From positions 23,008,934-23,072,933 of the forward strand of contig NC_063151.1 in the NCBI RefSeq assembly GCF_020921035.1: a stretch of DNA of 64,000 bases, read 5' to 3'. Shown piece by piece: positions 47,801 to 59,295 of the stretch (within the stretch, counting starts at the first letter, position 1; every line of letters starts with the position of its first letter). The stretch is from Rhodamnia argentea. Its lineage: Eukaryota; Streptophyta; Magnoliopsida; Myrtales; Myrtaceae. The notes under the pieces are model-generated. The model saw only the letters and a program-made list of their open reading frames with translations, had not been told where the DNA came from and did not search any database. A program made the translations under genes and the position numbers.

Positions 47801-50800
47801 CTACTCATTTCTTATGTATTTGTTTTTTTTTTTTTTTTTTGGTTGGGGGGGTGGGGGAGGTTGATGATGAGTGATGGGGGCAGAGGGGAACAACTAACCT
47901 ATTTCTATAGTAATAGCAAGATAACGACATTTTAGGAATTCAGATGATAAAAACATAACACGGTACCATCAATTGCCCTGAATTGTTTAAACTATAGTAC
48001 ACCCAATTGGTGCAACCGATCTCTCTTGGAGCACAACTTAGCCTGTCAATTACAACTCAACCACGTAATGAAGGAATAGTTGAATTTGAAAAAATGTTAG
48101 CCATACAGACAGGAGATATGGCAGCGAAAAAACTTAAACATTGATTTTGTGCACGTAAAATTGTAGAGACGCTTCCTCTAATTAGCTTATGTTCACATGC
48201 AGAAAAAAATACTAATCCTAACCAATATTTGATGCTTAATTGTCGCCGTTAATGTGCTTAAAAAAATATCCACTGACTAATGATAAGCTTGCATTATCAA
48301 ACTATAACATGCACCTGATGGTTAAAGCAGAAAGAAATCATGGCCTCGGTGCCAATTGGCTACTTAGAAGGCTAAGACAACACTTACAACCACAAAGGCT
48401 AATCAAAGTGAAAAGTTGGTCTGATTCATAGGTGCTAAAGCAACCATCGCTAAACACAATCAAGACATCCCAAACACAAATCACATCTAAATATGTCAAT
48501 AAAAAATTTGGATAGCCCCTCCACTCTTTAGATCCACAAAGTTCCCATATTATCCCCACTCAAACAGCAGCTCCAAAACAGAAAGTTGCCAACATAAAGA
48601 TGATGAATACTGCTCAGCTTTAAGTCTGTTTAGCAATTGTAGTTGCTGCTTGCTGATAATGGATTGCATCACTCCTATCAACTTAGATTTGTTTTTTGCT
48701 TCATACATTGTGCCCCCTTTTACTTGCATCAAACTTCTGTTGAGGGGCTTTAATAGAGTTTCTGTTCATAAGGTTCTTTGCCCGAGAACCCTTCTGCTTT
48801 AAGTTGCAAGGACAAATCTAGACAACCCTTCCTCAGTAATTGCCAGTAGATGCCCATGTCTACTTTTCCAGTGAAGTTTGGGTTTTTTTTTAGATAACAT
48901 GGGTACTTCCTCGACGTTTTGCAATTCTAATCATAAAGAAGAAAGTGAATAAAAAGATCATATCCCTCAAATTCCTGTGGAATTGAAGTTTCTAGAGGGA
49001 GACTTGTTTGGCCTTCTTTTTCATGTTAGTAATAAACATCCGCAATCTTGATAAAATACTAGAATTAGTCAGCCTGACTCTCCACATAATCACAAGTCCT
49101 GAATTTCACAAAACTCCATTCTACGCAACAATTAGGGATGAACAAGGCCCCACAAGGTGGTGGCTATATGACAGTCAACAGTTGGCAACTGGTCAAACTT
49201 CGTGGCAGTAAACAGTACACATGGTTTTCTAATTAAAAGTGTATCAATGCCCAGCATGGATGACTCTGGAAGGAGAAAAAAGACAAGCAAACCCTAGGGG
49301 ATTGCGCAACGATTTTGAGAACCACATGAAGGTCACACCAAGCTAGATTAATGTATATGGATGCCCCCAAATATTTTCCAATTATATCAGTTCCTTCAGG
49401 CATCCATGCATACTTTTTTGCTTATTATCAATTTGCAAAGCACATCTACTAATTTGCGCCAGCCGTGTCTTCCCATTGAACATTACTGTCAAGAATCTGA
49501 AGTCTAGAGCAAAAGAAAACCCTGTTAAGTTTACAGCACTCTCCACAACTTGACTAATACTTTCAAGAAGATCCCTCTTCGGAATCATGAAAAAGGTAAC
49601 TAAATAATCTTGGCTTTAGGTCAAGTTTTGATTCTTACTGACTGCTTTCCCTCCAAATTTTTGAAAACGAAAAAAAAAAAAATTGGTTAAGTTTGGATGA
49701 TGATGCATGTCTATATGTAACTATTATTTTGAAAGGACTCATGGAAGAGCAAACAACTTCCGAAGCTCAAGATGCTTTGTTGATCACAATGGTGAGGTCA
49801 GTCTGAATCGTTCTTTTGTCCTGGCCAATTTTTAACAGATTATTGAAAACCACGGTATTATTAACAGGCTTCAGAATCCCATATACTGCAAAATTACAGC
49901 TGACCACTTCCTCTATATCACATAAATTACAGACCACCAGCGACAACCCAATTGAGAACTCTCTAGTCCTTGGCAATACCCTGGCATGCAGGTTCTTTCT
50001 TCGGATAAATAAATCACTACTGGCACAAAGTAACTGCAGATAACTCATAACGAGGTCCCTGGCAAATAAAAGGTGTTTGGTTCTGGTAAAGTGGGCGCAC
50101 CTTTTTCTAACATCAGAGCCAACCATGACCTAACTAAGGCTCCTAATCTAGAGTAGCTTAAGAAGAAAGCTCCAGATATGCATGCAGCTTTGTTTAAGTT
50201 ACCCGGGGCATTACAAGAGGAGAAAGGAATGGATAAACAAAGGGAGACAACAGGAAATTGTTCCTGGGAAGCTAGTAAGAAGCATTTAAGAATGCTTGAA
50301 TCAAGCGCCAATCACCTTTTCCTTCTCAAACACGATCCCAACCTAGCTACACAAGTGATATTTGCAAGGTGCCATGTACTACTAAGGAGCTGCATCAATT
50401 GCCTCTCTTCATCCTCTCCATCCAGCAAAACCATATAAGCACTACACAGGCGTCATGTCCATAACAATTCATAGCCAGAAGCAAATGGGAATGAAGAACC
50501 CCATAACCATTCGTCATTATCTCAAAGAACTAGGGACCAGGACTATCTGTCTCTTCCTCTTCCCTCCAATTCTCAGCTAAAACGAACTCATCCCATTACA
50601 ACTAAGACAAGTCACATCAGTACCTAGAGTTCCCTCGCTGTTTTTCGGAGCAGCATCTTCAAAGCGCCACACGACAAAAAGCGAACTACCGGAACCATTC
50701 AGCCACCACAAAGCGAAAAAATCAAACACCACCCGCCATCTTCCAAGTAGGGAAAAAAATAAAAAAACACCAAGGACGCAAGCACTCCCGCAACAAACAG

Positions 50801-51013
50801 ACCCGAAACAACACACGAAGACCTAATTTCCCAAATCAGCACGCACCCAGAAACAACGCCACCGGCACCAATTACAAAAAGACTTGCGAAATCCGACCTA
50901 ATCCAAGCAGATGACAAAACCCAGGAAAAAAGAAAAGAAAAGAGCGAGCGGAAGAGCCCGCAAAAGGGACTCACGTTGCTTCCTTTCCAGGCTTGGTACA
51001 CGCGCTTGGCCAT
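44837..51013 (-). CDS. DHHC-type protein S-acyltransferase (palmitoyltransferase), five exons
   Basis: Predicted 422-aa polytopic membrane enzyme that attaches palmitate to cysteines of target proteins, probably in endomembranes or plasma membrane. Minus-strand exons are 51013-50975, 47498-47313, 46826-46521, 46390-46157 and 45340-44837, all in phase 0. Membrane segments are likely at about residues 29-48 and 60-82, with two more encoded in exon 4. The DPG motif is at 87-89. The cysteine-rich domain runs from YCDTC (139) through RPPRCSHC to the catalytic DHHC at 165-168, followed by PWVGQCIG. The TTxE motif is TTYEN at 256-260. The C-terminal tail of about 160 residues is hydrophilic and carries the acidic [11 protein letters not shown]. 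All family motifs are intact. The architecture fits the Arabidopsis PAT05-PAT09 group, but I cannot choose a member. Intron 1 is about 3.5 kb. Confidence 0.94.
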
Positions 51014-51278
51014 GGAAAAGGCAAAAGAGGGAATGGCTCTCGTCCAGCACCTCTAGGCCAGCGAGGGAGTGCAGATTCGGAGCTCGCGGGCGCTCATCCT
51101 CCCGATTGGCAAAATTCAGAATTCCAGCCCCCTCCAATCCAAAAGCGCCAGTCCACAGTGAAGTAGTCGCGGAGAGAGAGAGATTGAAGGAGGGGAGAGA
51201 GAGAGAGAGAGGTGATCCTCCTTCGCTTTATGGTGCTCGAGATGGTGAGATTTCCGGGATTTTGAAAAAGGAAGGAGA

Positions 51279-51312
<34 letters not shown>

Positions 51313-52880
51313 GGGGAGGAGGGAGGCGGAGGAGCAAGTGACGGTACTGCTCTGAAATCGAAAGGACTCTGCTCCAAAATTTCAAACGCCGGAAAAGAAA
51401 AAAAAAAAATTTAAAGTATCCAGCCCAGCTCATTACTTTCTATTTTCGTTTTTTTTTCTTCTTCTTCCCTTTTTTAATATGGTAATGTTAATCCTCTCTT
51501 GTTGAGAAATGATTTTTTTTCGACTAAATAAAAATAGACAAATAAAAAAAAACAAAGCGCGAATTTCAATGCATTTTATTTTTTTAGCAATTAAAATTTG
51601 TTTAATAAAAAATACGAAACATTTCTCGTTAGCAAAATATTCCTCCCTCTAACCGTCCTTTTCGAGTCACTAGGCCATGTCGAATAGTAAAATACATCTG
51701 ATCGGCGAAGTTTTCAATTTGAAAATATTGATTACATGTCTCAATTGAAAAAAAAAAAAACATCGTTGTCTTATGATAGAAATTTATTTATTTTATTGAA
51801 AATCACATTAATAGTGATAGTGTGTACTATGTTCGATAAATGGCGGAAGCCTTATACGAGTTTGGAGAAAATAAGAATTCAAACTCCATGAGCCAGCATC
51901 TAATGATTGGGGATATAGGGGAAAGTCTGAAGGATATTCCATTTCCAGTCCTCTAATTTATGTCAAAGTGTGCAATTGACTCCTCCTTCATTTCAATTTA
52001 TACGGTACAATAATAGTGATCGGTTTTAGGGTGGCTAGGTTTCAAACCCGAGACCTACTCTCTCTTTTTTCGTCCGATTTCAAAATCTACCCAAGAACCT
52101 TTTTTTTTTTTATTTCATTTTTCACGATAAAATAACGCGAGGAACAAAACGGCTCAAAGTAAAAGTTAATCAAACATAAATCTCAATCCTCCAAACACGT
52201 GATCACGTACAATTATAAACAATGAAAAGTTCAAATAGATAGCCACATACAATTATAAACAATAAGAAGTTTAAATACATAACATAAAACATAAATTATA
52301 TAAATCCATTCCCCACTCATCAAAAATAAATTTCTAAATTCCGTTCTCCATTCATCCATAAAAATGTTGCTCCAAAGAATATAGAGAGAGGCGATAAATG
52401 ATGGAAAAAAAACAAATGAGGCGAGATAGAGTTACACTCAATTTAGAAAAATTGTGTTTTTTTAATTGTAATTAAAAAACGATTTCAAAATCGGTCCGAT
52501 TCCCGAATGAGTCTTCACTTAGAACCGGGAACCGGATCCGTTCAATTCGATTCGATTCCAAATTTTTGGAATCGATAATTTGATTTATTTTTTGGGCGGT
52601 CCAATCTGGTTCCCAATTTTATCCAGTTTCGATTGCACACCCCTACACTAAAGTACTTCATCGTCGATGATGCAAAATTTTTAAGCCTGTCTTAAACAAC
52701 ATCGAAAAACCAAAGTAGAATCTGAGAATAATGGCACAGCTTGTTAGCTTCGAGCCAACTGCAAGATAGAGAGTACAAGGCTAGTTTGATTTCTAACCAA
52801 AGTGGAATTCGCAGCCAAGGCCGCTGCAATTTCCCGACATAATTATTCATTTTTTGGTCAAAGAAAACTTTATTCCTTAC
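51014..52880. other. Leader and promoter of the palmitoyltransferase gene, then spacer
   Basis: The first 300-400 bp are the probable leader and promoter and are rich in GA runs (CT in the sense of the gene). From about 51.4 kb the sequence is AT-rich spacer. A block near 52487-52650 with GGAACCGGATCC- and GGTCCGATTCC-type words is an old repeat fragment. Confidence 0.5.
51281..51310. repeat. (GA)15 microsatellite in the palmitoyltransferase leader
   Basis: An uninterrupted GA run lies about 270 bp upstream of the start codon. Shorter GA runs at 51173-51184 and 51197-51212 precede it. Confidence 0.9.
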
Positions 52881-52910
52881 CGAGGACGACTAGACATACG
52901 ACATAAGATA

Positions 52911-53252
52911 TTATAAAAGAGCCATCAAAACGAAGTAAATTTTAAAGGGCTTGTCCAAATCTAACACTCGATTCGCCTCTCTTCCACGATGGTCTAAGGA
53001 AACATTCGAGACTCGGCCCAATAGCTCACGGGCCTCCATGATAATTTCTTCCGCTTCCCACGTGAACCGATCCCTGATATTCACGGCTTGAACTAAAGCT
53101 GAACAGCCGGAATGTACTTCAACGGGAGGCATTCCGGTCTTCCGGGGAGACGGTATTGCCGAGATTGAAGAAACGCTAGGGTCTCGGCTTGGATCGCTGA
53201 GGAGATCCGAGCTAATCCGCCGAAATCCGGCATGGATTGAGTTTTTGGGACG
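52911..53252 (-). pseudogene. LINE-type RNase H domain relic
   Basis: On the minus strand one frame gives AIQAETLAFLQSRQY, which matches the AEALAL-QA phrase of plant non-LTR RNase H (RVT_3). After a frameshift another frame gives CSALVQAVNIRDRFTWEAEE, then IIMEARELLGRVSNVSLDHR and REANRVLD. These correspond to the phrases SLVQAVN, I-DIR-LL, V-HV-REAN. The frame break and missing flanking domains mark it as dead. Confidence 0.75.
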
Positions 53253-53261
53253 TGTGGATCA

Positions 53262-53326
53262 AATTGTTGGAGCTCGATTCTGCTCCCCGGAGTTCCACCG
53301 CTTCCTCGACTTGGACATCTTACCTG
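53262..53326 (-). pseudogene. Scrap resembling the last exon of the palmitoyltransferase gene
   Basis: On the plus strand, GTTGGAGCTCGAT is followed ten bases later by GGAGTTCCACCGCTTCCTC and a further GACTTGGACATCTT. The same two blocks occur in the same order at 44963-45050 in exon 5 of the palmitoyltransferase gene, there separated by about 40 extra bases (GTTGGAGCTCGAT, then GGAGTTCCATTGCTTCCTC and TACTTTGAACATCTT). Orientation is the same. It is short, so the origin is probable rather than proven. Confidence 0.55.
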
Positions 53327-54445
53327 CCTGAAGGGCTTTTAGGCCTTTTGGCACTTTTGTGTTACTAACTCTTGAATGGGACTAGTAGGCCACTGTGGTT
53401 TGACTAATCTAGAAGTGGCGATTTCTAGATGACAGGATTCGGACGTTACAAGAAAAAAAGTTTCAAAATTGAGACTATCTGTGTCCAGTTCGATTCATGT
53501 CGATTTCCAAGACGGGATCAATGATCGTTTTGTGTTTCGTCCAAGCGGCCGGACACGAAATCGACCCTTATTGCCAGTCAAATTAACGTGTTAGCGTTGA
53601 CGCCACGATTATGTGACCCGTTTAGATACTATTAATTAAACACACATTTGTTCCGTGATTTTTTGTTATTGATATTTTAAATTGATGATATTCTATCAAA
53701 TATGAACACTTTTTTAATTTGATTTGATGATGTGTCGTCGGTTATTGCAATTTGTAATTAGACTTTATGCAAAGCTGAGGATGTTTCGCGTAGAGTCTGT
53801 GTTGCCAGGTTGTTTTTTTTTTTGGTCCGCATTAGGTTGATTTCAGGTCATGGTGGGTCAACAATCTGTTGCTTTGATCATATTATGCTGGTCGTGTTGT
53901 GTTAGCGCCCTAACTTTTTTCAGATCATATTAATGTCAAGTAAGTTGACACGATTAGTTAATCACATCATGTCTAAACCGATATGTTTTACGATATAGCC
54001 TTATGAAAAAACGACACAAATAATCAATGGACTTCAATTCGGTCCGCAATATCTTTCTTGAATGTTTAATTTATGTAATATGGTCATTGGTAAATCTTCA
54101 ATGTCAATCTTCTGCTAATTTCAATCAACGAAATTCACTGATATAGCTTCCAATCCATTAAGTTTAAACATTGTGAAAAAAGATAGGTAACACGTGAATT
54201 ATCAATGTAAGAAATTCATCTTAATAATTAATTAATTATAGATATACTTTACGTCATTAAATAACGATAGACATAATGATGTCATAATTTTATTTTTCCT
54301 TTTTTAAAGTTGACAAAAAAAGAATGTATAAGTTAACACATCATTTTCAAACGTCCTACTCAGCATATAATTATTCATGCCACCGAATAACCACCAAATT
54401 TGTAATTGGAGAAAAATGAAAGACTATATCGAATATTTATTAGGG
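53327..54445. other. AT-rich spacer; no gene seen
   Basis: A block near 53580-53650 with CGTGTTAGCG and GTGACCCGTTTAG words resembles a widespread plant repeat. A related block lies near 41085-41175. No coding sequence was recognised. Confidence 0.4.
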
Positions 54446-55315
54446 AAAATTCTAAAAAAGAGGCTCTAAGTCCTATCATTTTCTCAAATAAGAGCTCTAA
54501 GTGAATTTTATTTTAAATAAGGGCATGACCTAAGAGGGTTTTTTTGTCATTTCTTATTTTGATTTTTTGTTTATTTTTTTTCTATATTTTCCTTTTTTTG
54601 ATTTTTAAAAATGAAAAAAAATAGCCACACGGGCGAGAGGGGCTGCCCCTCTCACCCGTGGGAGCCGGCCCATAGTTGGTGGGGAGTCGGCAAGGTTGGT
54701 GGTGCCTTTGTGAGTGCCGATGACCCCGCCGACTAGAGGAGGGTGAGGATCTACGACCTTTGCCTAGGACCGGGTGGAGGTCGATGGCCCTTGCCTTGAC
54801 CCAGGTGGGAGTCACCGGCCCAAGCCCTACCCGAGGGCGGGGGCCGGCGACCCCCCGCCTAGATCCCGGAGAGAGCTCGACCCTCTCCCCTCGCATCCGG
54901 CCCGCAGGGGCGCCGGCCCTCGCCGAGGTACCGGCTACGCCGGCAATGGGGTTGCGACTAGCGGGCCTTTGTCGCCTCCCTCCTCCCCCTCGCCCCGTCC
55001 CAACCTTGGAGGTGGGACGGCGGCCACTTTCCCGCCTTTTAAGTTATTTTTTTTGTTAAATTTTAAAGAAATAGAAAAAAAATCAAAAAAATCAAATGTA
55101 GACAAAGATTGAAAATGCCTCCGTAATTAGGTTTTTTTTTTTTTAAAAATTTCATGGCCACTTTAGACCCTTATTTGAAAAAATATTCATTTTAGATCCT
55201 TGTTTAGAAAAATAAGAATACTCCATGCTCTTTTTTGAAATAAAGTTTACTTGTAAACCTTATTTGAGAAAATAAAAATGCTTTGAGCCTTTTTTTTTTT
55301 TTTATAGAATTTTGC
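54446..55315. mobile_element. Fold-back element, family C, about 870 bp with GC-rich core
   Basis: The left arm (AAGAGGCTCTAAGTCC, ATTTTCTCAAATAAGAGC, TTTTAAATAAGGGCATGAC) is inverted at the right end (CTTATTTGAGAAAATAAAA, ATGCTTTGAGCC). The core at 54620-55040 is very GC-rich and yields overlapping open frames on both strands that are not genes. Confidence 0.7.
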
Positions 55316-55539
55316 CTATTTATTATTAAAAGGTTATGGACCAGCTCCCAAACACGAATGACCGCCGGCCACCGCCCTTCACGGTACGAGCCGGCGGCAC
55401 AGTCGGACATTGACGTTGATCCTGCGTCCTCGGAGGGCGCCTGGAAGGATATTGAGAAATTCCTCTGGCCACAAGTGAAAAGACGGCACTTTTTCAAAGG
55501 CGGGACGCGTATTGGTTGATTGCACCAGTGAGAGAGGAC

Positions 55540-56100
55540 GTGATTGCGGGCCCCGGAAAAACTTTAGTCTTCAAACCAAATGCAAAAAATCTACTCGAAA
55601 CTTGGTACATGGTGGCATATTCATGATAAATCTATTTTAAATTATTATTTTTTAATCACGAAAAATTTTCAATTGATATAATTATGATAAATTTATCTCA
55701 AATTATCTTTTTGACCATAAAAAAATCATAAAATGGTACACTTGTAACAAATTTATCATAAACTAATTTTTTTTATCACGAAAAATTTCAAACGGATACA
55801 CCTGTGATAAATTTACCCTACGCTAAATTAAATTAACAATATGAAAAATTTTAAATTGATACACTTGTTATAAATAGATGGTAAAAATCGAAAGATGGTA
55901 CACTCATTAATTGTCACATGTCATGTAACTTAACACTTTAACGGTTAGATTTAACAAAAATTAATGGAAGGTAAATTTGTCGCATATGTACTAGTTTGGA
56001 GTAAATTTATATTAGGGCATTTTGTAATTGAAAAAATAGGTCGATGTAAATTTATCATAAGTATATTGATTTGGGGTTTTGTGATGTATTAACTCTTTTT
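55540..56100. mobile_element. Fold-back repeat, family D, with internal repeats
   Basis: The left half repeats a phrase of about 65 bp three to four times: GATAAATTTAT, CTTTTT-type run, ATCACGAAAAATTT, then TACACTTGTGATAAAT variants. The right half contains inverted forms such as AATTTATCATAAGTATATTG. It has no coding capacity. Confidence 0.6.
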
Positions 56101-56313
56101 AATTTCATAAAAAAATGTAAGTTTTAAGAAAAAAAAAAGGAAAGGAAAGGAAAGGAAATTCCATCGTCCATAGTCCATACGATCAAACGTGCGGTAGAAG
56201 TAGAGGACCGTTGACTAGCTCACCCAGTCCGACTGGAATGACTCATCTTCCATGAGGCAGCCAACGTTAACGGCGGCTCTTGCTGTTCTCAGCAGTCGTC
56301 TTCGTCTTCCTCG

Positions 56314-56378
56314 TTCTCTCTCTCTCTCTCTCTACTCAGTCGGCTTCTCTCGTCTCCTCCTCCTCCTCCTCCTCCTCA
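56314..56378. repeat. (TC)n and (TCC)n microsatellites in the kinase gene leader
   Basis: A TC run at 56314-56333 and a TCC run at 56354-56378 lie 36-100 bp upstream of the kinase start codon. Confidence 0.88.
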
Positions 56379-56413
56379 GGCTCGCCTCCGTCGTCTAACT
56401 AAAACTCCCTGAT

Positions 56414-57538
56414 ATGAACCCCAACCTCGAAGCAGTCGTCGCCGCGGCTGCGAGCTTCATCGGCGTCTCCCTCTTCTTCGCCTTCCTTGCCTTCACCTGC
56501 GGCCGCCGCAAGCGGAACCGCGACCGCGGGGTCCGGGTCCAGACCCGCTCGATCGCGAACCCGGGGGAGCTCTCGTCCATCGCCGTCGACGAGAGCGCCT
56601 CCTTCGACCCCAAGCTCCGGATCTCCATGGACGAGCTCCGGAAGGCCACCAAGAACTTCCACCCCCAGCGGATCATCGGCGACGGCGGCTTCGGCCTCGT
56701 CTTCAAGGCCCGCCTCTCCAACGGCCACACCGTTGCCGTCAAGAAGCTCGAGCCCGACGCCTTCCAGGGGTTCCGCGAGTTCCGGGCCGAGATGGAAACA
56801 TTAGGTAAGCTTCAGCACTCCAACATCGTCAAAATCCTCGGCTACTGTACGTCGAATTCGGATAGGGTTTTGGTCTATGAGTTCATCCAGAGAGGGAGCC
56901 TCGACCAGTGGCTGTACGACACCGCGTCGGCGTCGGAGAACGGCGACGTCTCGTTGTCGGGGCACTCGGTCGAGAGGTTGCCCCTGTCCTGGGACACTAG
57001 GATAAAGATAATCAGGGGTGTGGCCAGTGGATTAGCGTATATGCACGGATTACCGACGCCGATCATTCACAGAGACATCAAGGCGAGCAATGTGCTACTG
57101 GATGCCGATTTCGAGGCGCACATAGCTGATTTTGGGCTGGCGAGGACAATCGAGGCCTCGCAATCCCATGTGTCCACGCAATTCGCTGGGACCATGGGGT
57201 ATATGCCGCCGGAGTATAAGGAAGGGTTCACGGCCGCGACGGTGAAGGCCGATGTGTACAGCTTCGGGATTCTGATGTTCGAGATCGCGACGGGTCAGAG
57301 GCCCAATTTGCCGGTGATGGATAAGGGAGAGCAGGTCGGGCTAGTTGTTTGGGCTCGGAACATGGTGGATGGGAACCGGCAGATGGAGATGGTCGACCCG
57401 GCCGTTCCCAGGGACGGTCTGGTCAAAGCGAGTGTGAAGGAGTTCTTCAACATTGCGTGTATGTGCACTAGCGAGCACGCCAGGAAAAGGCCAGAAATGA
57501 GCCGAGTTCTCGAGTTATTGGAGTCTGCATTCGGATGA
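56414..57538 (+). CDS. Membrane-anchored receptor-like cytoplasmic kinase, intronless
   Basis: Predicted 374-aa serine/threonine kinase with a short N-terminus, a hydrophobic segment at about residues 8-28 (probable membrane anchor), a basic stop-transfer patch RRKRNR and then a kinase domain (about 83-370). There is no ectodomain, so it is RLCK-like and probably faces the cytosol. Catalytic features are complete: glycine loop GDGGFG (89-94), Lys110 in VAVKK, Glu126, HRD at 219-221 with KASN, DFG at 239-241 and the PPE at 265-267. It is an RD kinase and looks active. The kinase resembles those of the LRR-X receptor branch (BRI1/PSKR/EMS1 side); the substrate and pathway cannot be told. It has a single exon, in strongly GC-rich codons in the first third. 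The ATG at 56414 follows an in-frame stop, and no upstream signal sequence is present. Confidence 0.93.
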   Translation: MNPNLEAVVAAAASFIGVSLFFAFLAFTCGRRKRNRDRGVRVQTRSIANPGELSSIAVDESASFDPKLRISMDELRKATKNFHPQRIIGDGGFGLVFKARLSNGHTVAVKKLEPDAFQGFREFRAEMETLGKLQHSNIVKILGYCTSNSDRVLVYEFIQRGSLDQWLYDTASASENGDVSLSGHSVERLPLSWDTRIKIIRGVASGLAYMHGLPTPIIHRDIKASNVLLDADFEAHIADFGLARTIEASQSHVSTQFAGTMGYMPPEYKEGFTAATVKADVYSFGILMFEIATGQRPNLPVMDKGEQVGLVVWARNMVDGNRQMEMVDPAVPRDGLVKASVKEFFNIACMCTSEHARKRPEMSRVLELLESAFG

Positions 57539-58795
57539 AAGAGGCGGAATCCATGGAAATAACATGAAATTACCCAGAAAGAGATGGAATCAAGGTCCAT
57601 CTTGTTGTTAGGCAATGGTCTAGTTCTGGTGGCAATTAGAGGGTACTCTGTTTTTTTGCCTCAAATGAGAAAATGTGAATAGCTCCTGTAGAGTTGATCG
57701 AGGTCTGAAGCAGGTAATGACCTGCAGATGCAGCTTCCTGTAATTGTTAATGGCTATTGCAAGACTGTGTCGATTGATTGGGCTTGATACCTATTGTGAA
57801 TCCGGATTTGCTGGAATGCAGGTCTCCTGTTTGAGATAGATTGAAACAGAGAGTCTGGTTTCTTTGCTATTTTCACATGCTAATGCAAGGATCTTCTTCT
57901 TGGTGTCTGCATCATGTCAATCTCATCTCATCTCCAATATGCTTCCCCAGAAACCTTCTCATTACAGAAACAGTTGATGTCCCAGTCAACAGTGTTGGTT
58001 CATGCATGATTATAGAGCGAAAGACGGAGATAAGAGTTTCGGCTCGAGAGTTTCGCTTACCCTTTATTGTGTTACTTAATTTTGAGGTCATTACGTGCAT
58101 GTCCCAATCGATCCCACGGTAGGGTGTGTTTTCTCGAAGCCGTTTTCGATTTCTCTCTCCCTCCTTATCTGGGCTTGAATTAGTTAGAGCAGTGCTCCAA
58201 AAATGTTTCGAAAACTATGTCAGATGAATTCGAGTGACACGAAGAAATTCGAAGCCTGCATTTGCGCGAACAATTCGACAAAAGCGATGTAGTTTCGATG
58301 GGGTTATTGGTTTTTGAGTAATTGCAAAGCCCACGAACATGAGTTGGTTTCTGCAAATCCTCCTGCATTTTCCAGGGACCAGCCCTTGTTTTATCGTTCC
58401 TAATCGCCGGCAGAGAAAGTGTCCCGAGTCTGTCTGGTCTTTAGTATTAGTCTTCTGTGGAGACGCTTCTGGATGTCGTGCAAAGCAATGCGGACACCTT
58501 TGAGTCTTTGCCGTCCCAGCGAGTGGGTTTAAGATCTTCTCAAAGGATGGCATCATCCATCCATCCCCTTAACCGATCACGGGGTACAAAAATCTTGCTT
58601 GTTCCGAGAGCATACGGACCGGATTTTACGCGCGCCCCACCTGATTTAAGAGCGCGCGCGACCCCGAACCATGCATGTAATATCAATGCTGACCCCGTTT
58701 GTCCATCTCAGACCCGAAGTTCGAGGGCGCGCATGATAACAGTTCTAATTTCCTTATTTATTTATTTTTTGTTTCGGGAAATATGTTTGAAATAG
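57539..58795. other. Kinase 3' UTR and spacer
   Basis: The first 200-300 bp are probable 3' UTR. No further gene was recognised. The alternating CGCGCG-rich words near 58628-58662 are a short compositional oddity only. Confidence 0.5.
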
Positions 58796-59295
58796 AAACC
58801 CGTTTGGTAATGTAATTTCATATTTCTATTTTCAGGATAAATTTTTTGCCCATAAATAGATTTGGCATAAAAATATGAAGTAGAAATTTTCTGCTTTTTA
58901 ATTTTCGGAACGGAAACATAAATAAGAATTTTTCTTATTACTCACTCCATCTCTCTTGCATGCGGTCTCCCTCTATCTCGTGACCCGTCCGTCGGTCTTT
59001 GTTCATTGCCCGACAGTCGCCCATCGCCGCTCGCTAGTCCCTGGTCCTTGGGTTCCATTCGCCCTTAGCCATCCATCGGTCTCCGGTGGTTGCCGAGACT
59101 TGTCGACAACCGTAGAAATTTTATACGGTTATCAAACTAATTTATGTTTTAGAAATAAAAATTTTGTGTTATTATCAAACACGTGTCTCTATATAGAAAC
59201 TTATCTATGGAATAGAAATACAAAAATTCTATTTCTGATCAGAAATAGAATCCGAAAGAGAATGGTTGTGATTCTGAGTCCTAAACGGGAATATC
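58796..59295. mobile_element. MITE-like element with CGTTTGGTAATGT terminus, copy 2
   Basis: The left end AACCCGTTTGGTAATGTAAT and the right region ATAGAATCCGAAAGAG with CTAAACGGG are inverted relative to each other. The interior phrase AGAAATTTTATACGGTTATC matches the element at 13321-14457 near 14329. This is a shorter, diverged relative. Confidence 0.6.

Noticed and set aside
52025-52070. Box-B-like GGTTTGAAACC phrase on the minus strand, suggesting a SINE
   Set aside because: No A box at the right distance, no tRNA-like fold and no A-rich tail were found.
54582-55112. Overlapping open frames of about 100 codons on both strands in a GC-rich block
   Set aside because: The block is the core of a fold-back element. 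Frames stay open because of GC-rich composition, the proteins are Pro/Arg/Gly-rich without motifs, and both strands are open at once.
56395-56804. Several open frames in other frames over the kinase start
   Set aside because: They are GC-driven shadows of the kinase coding region.
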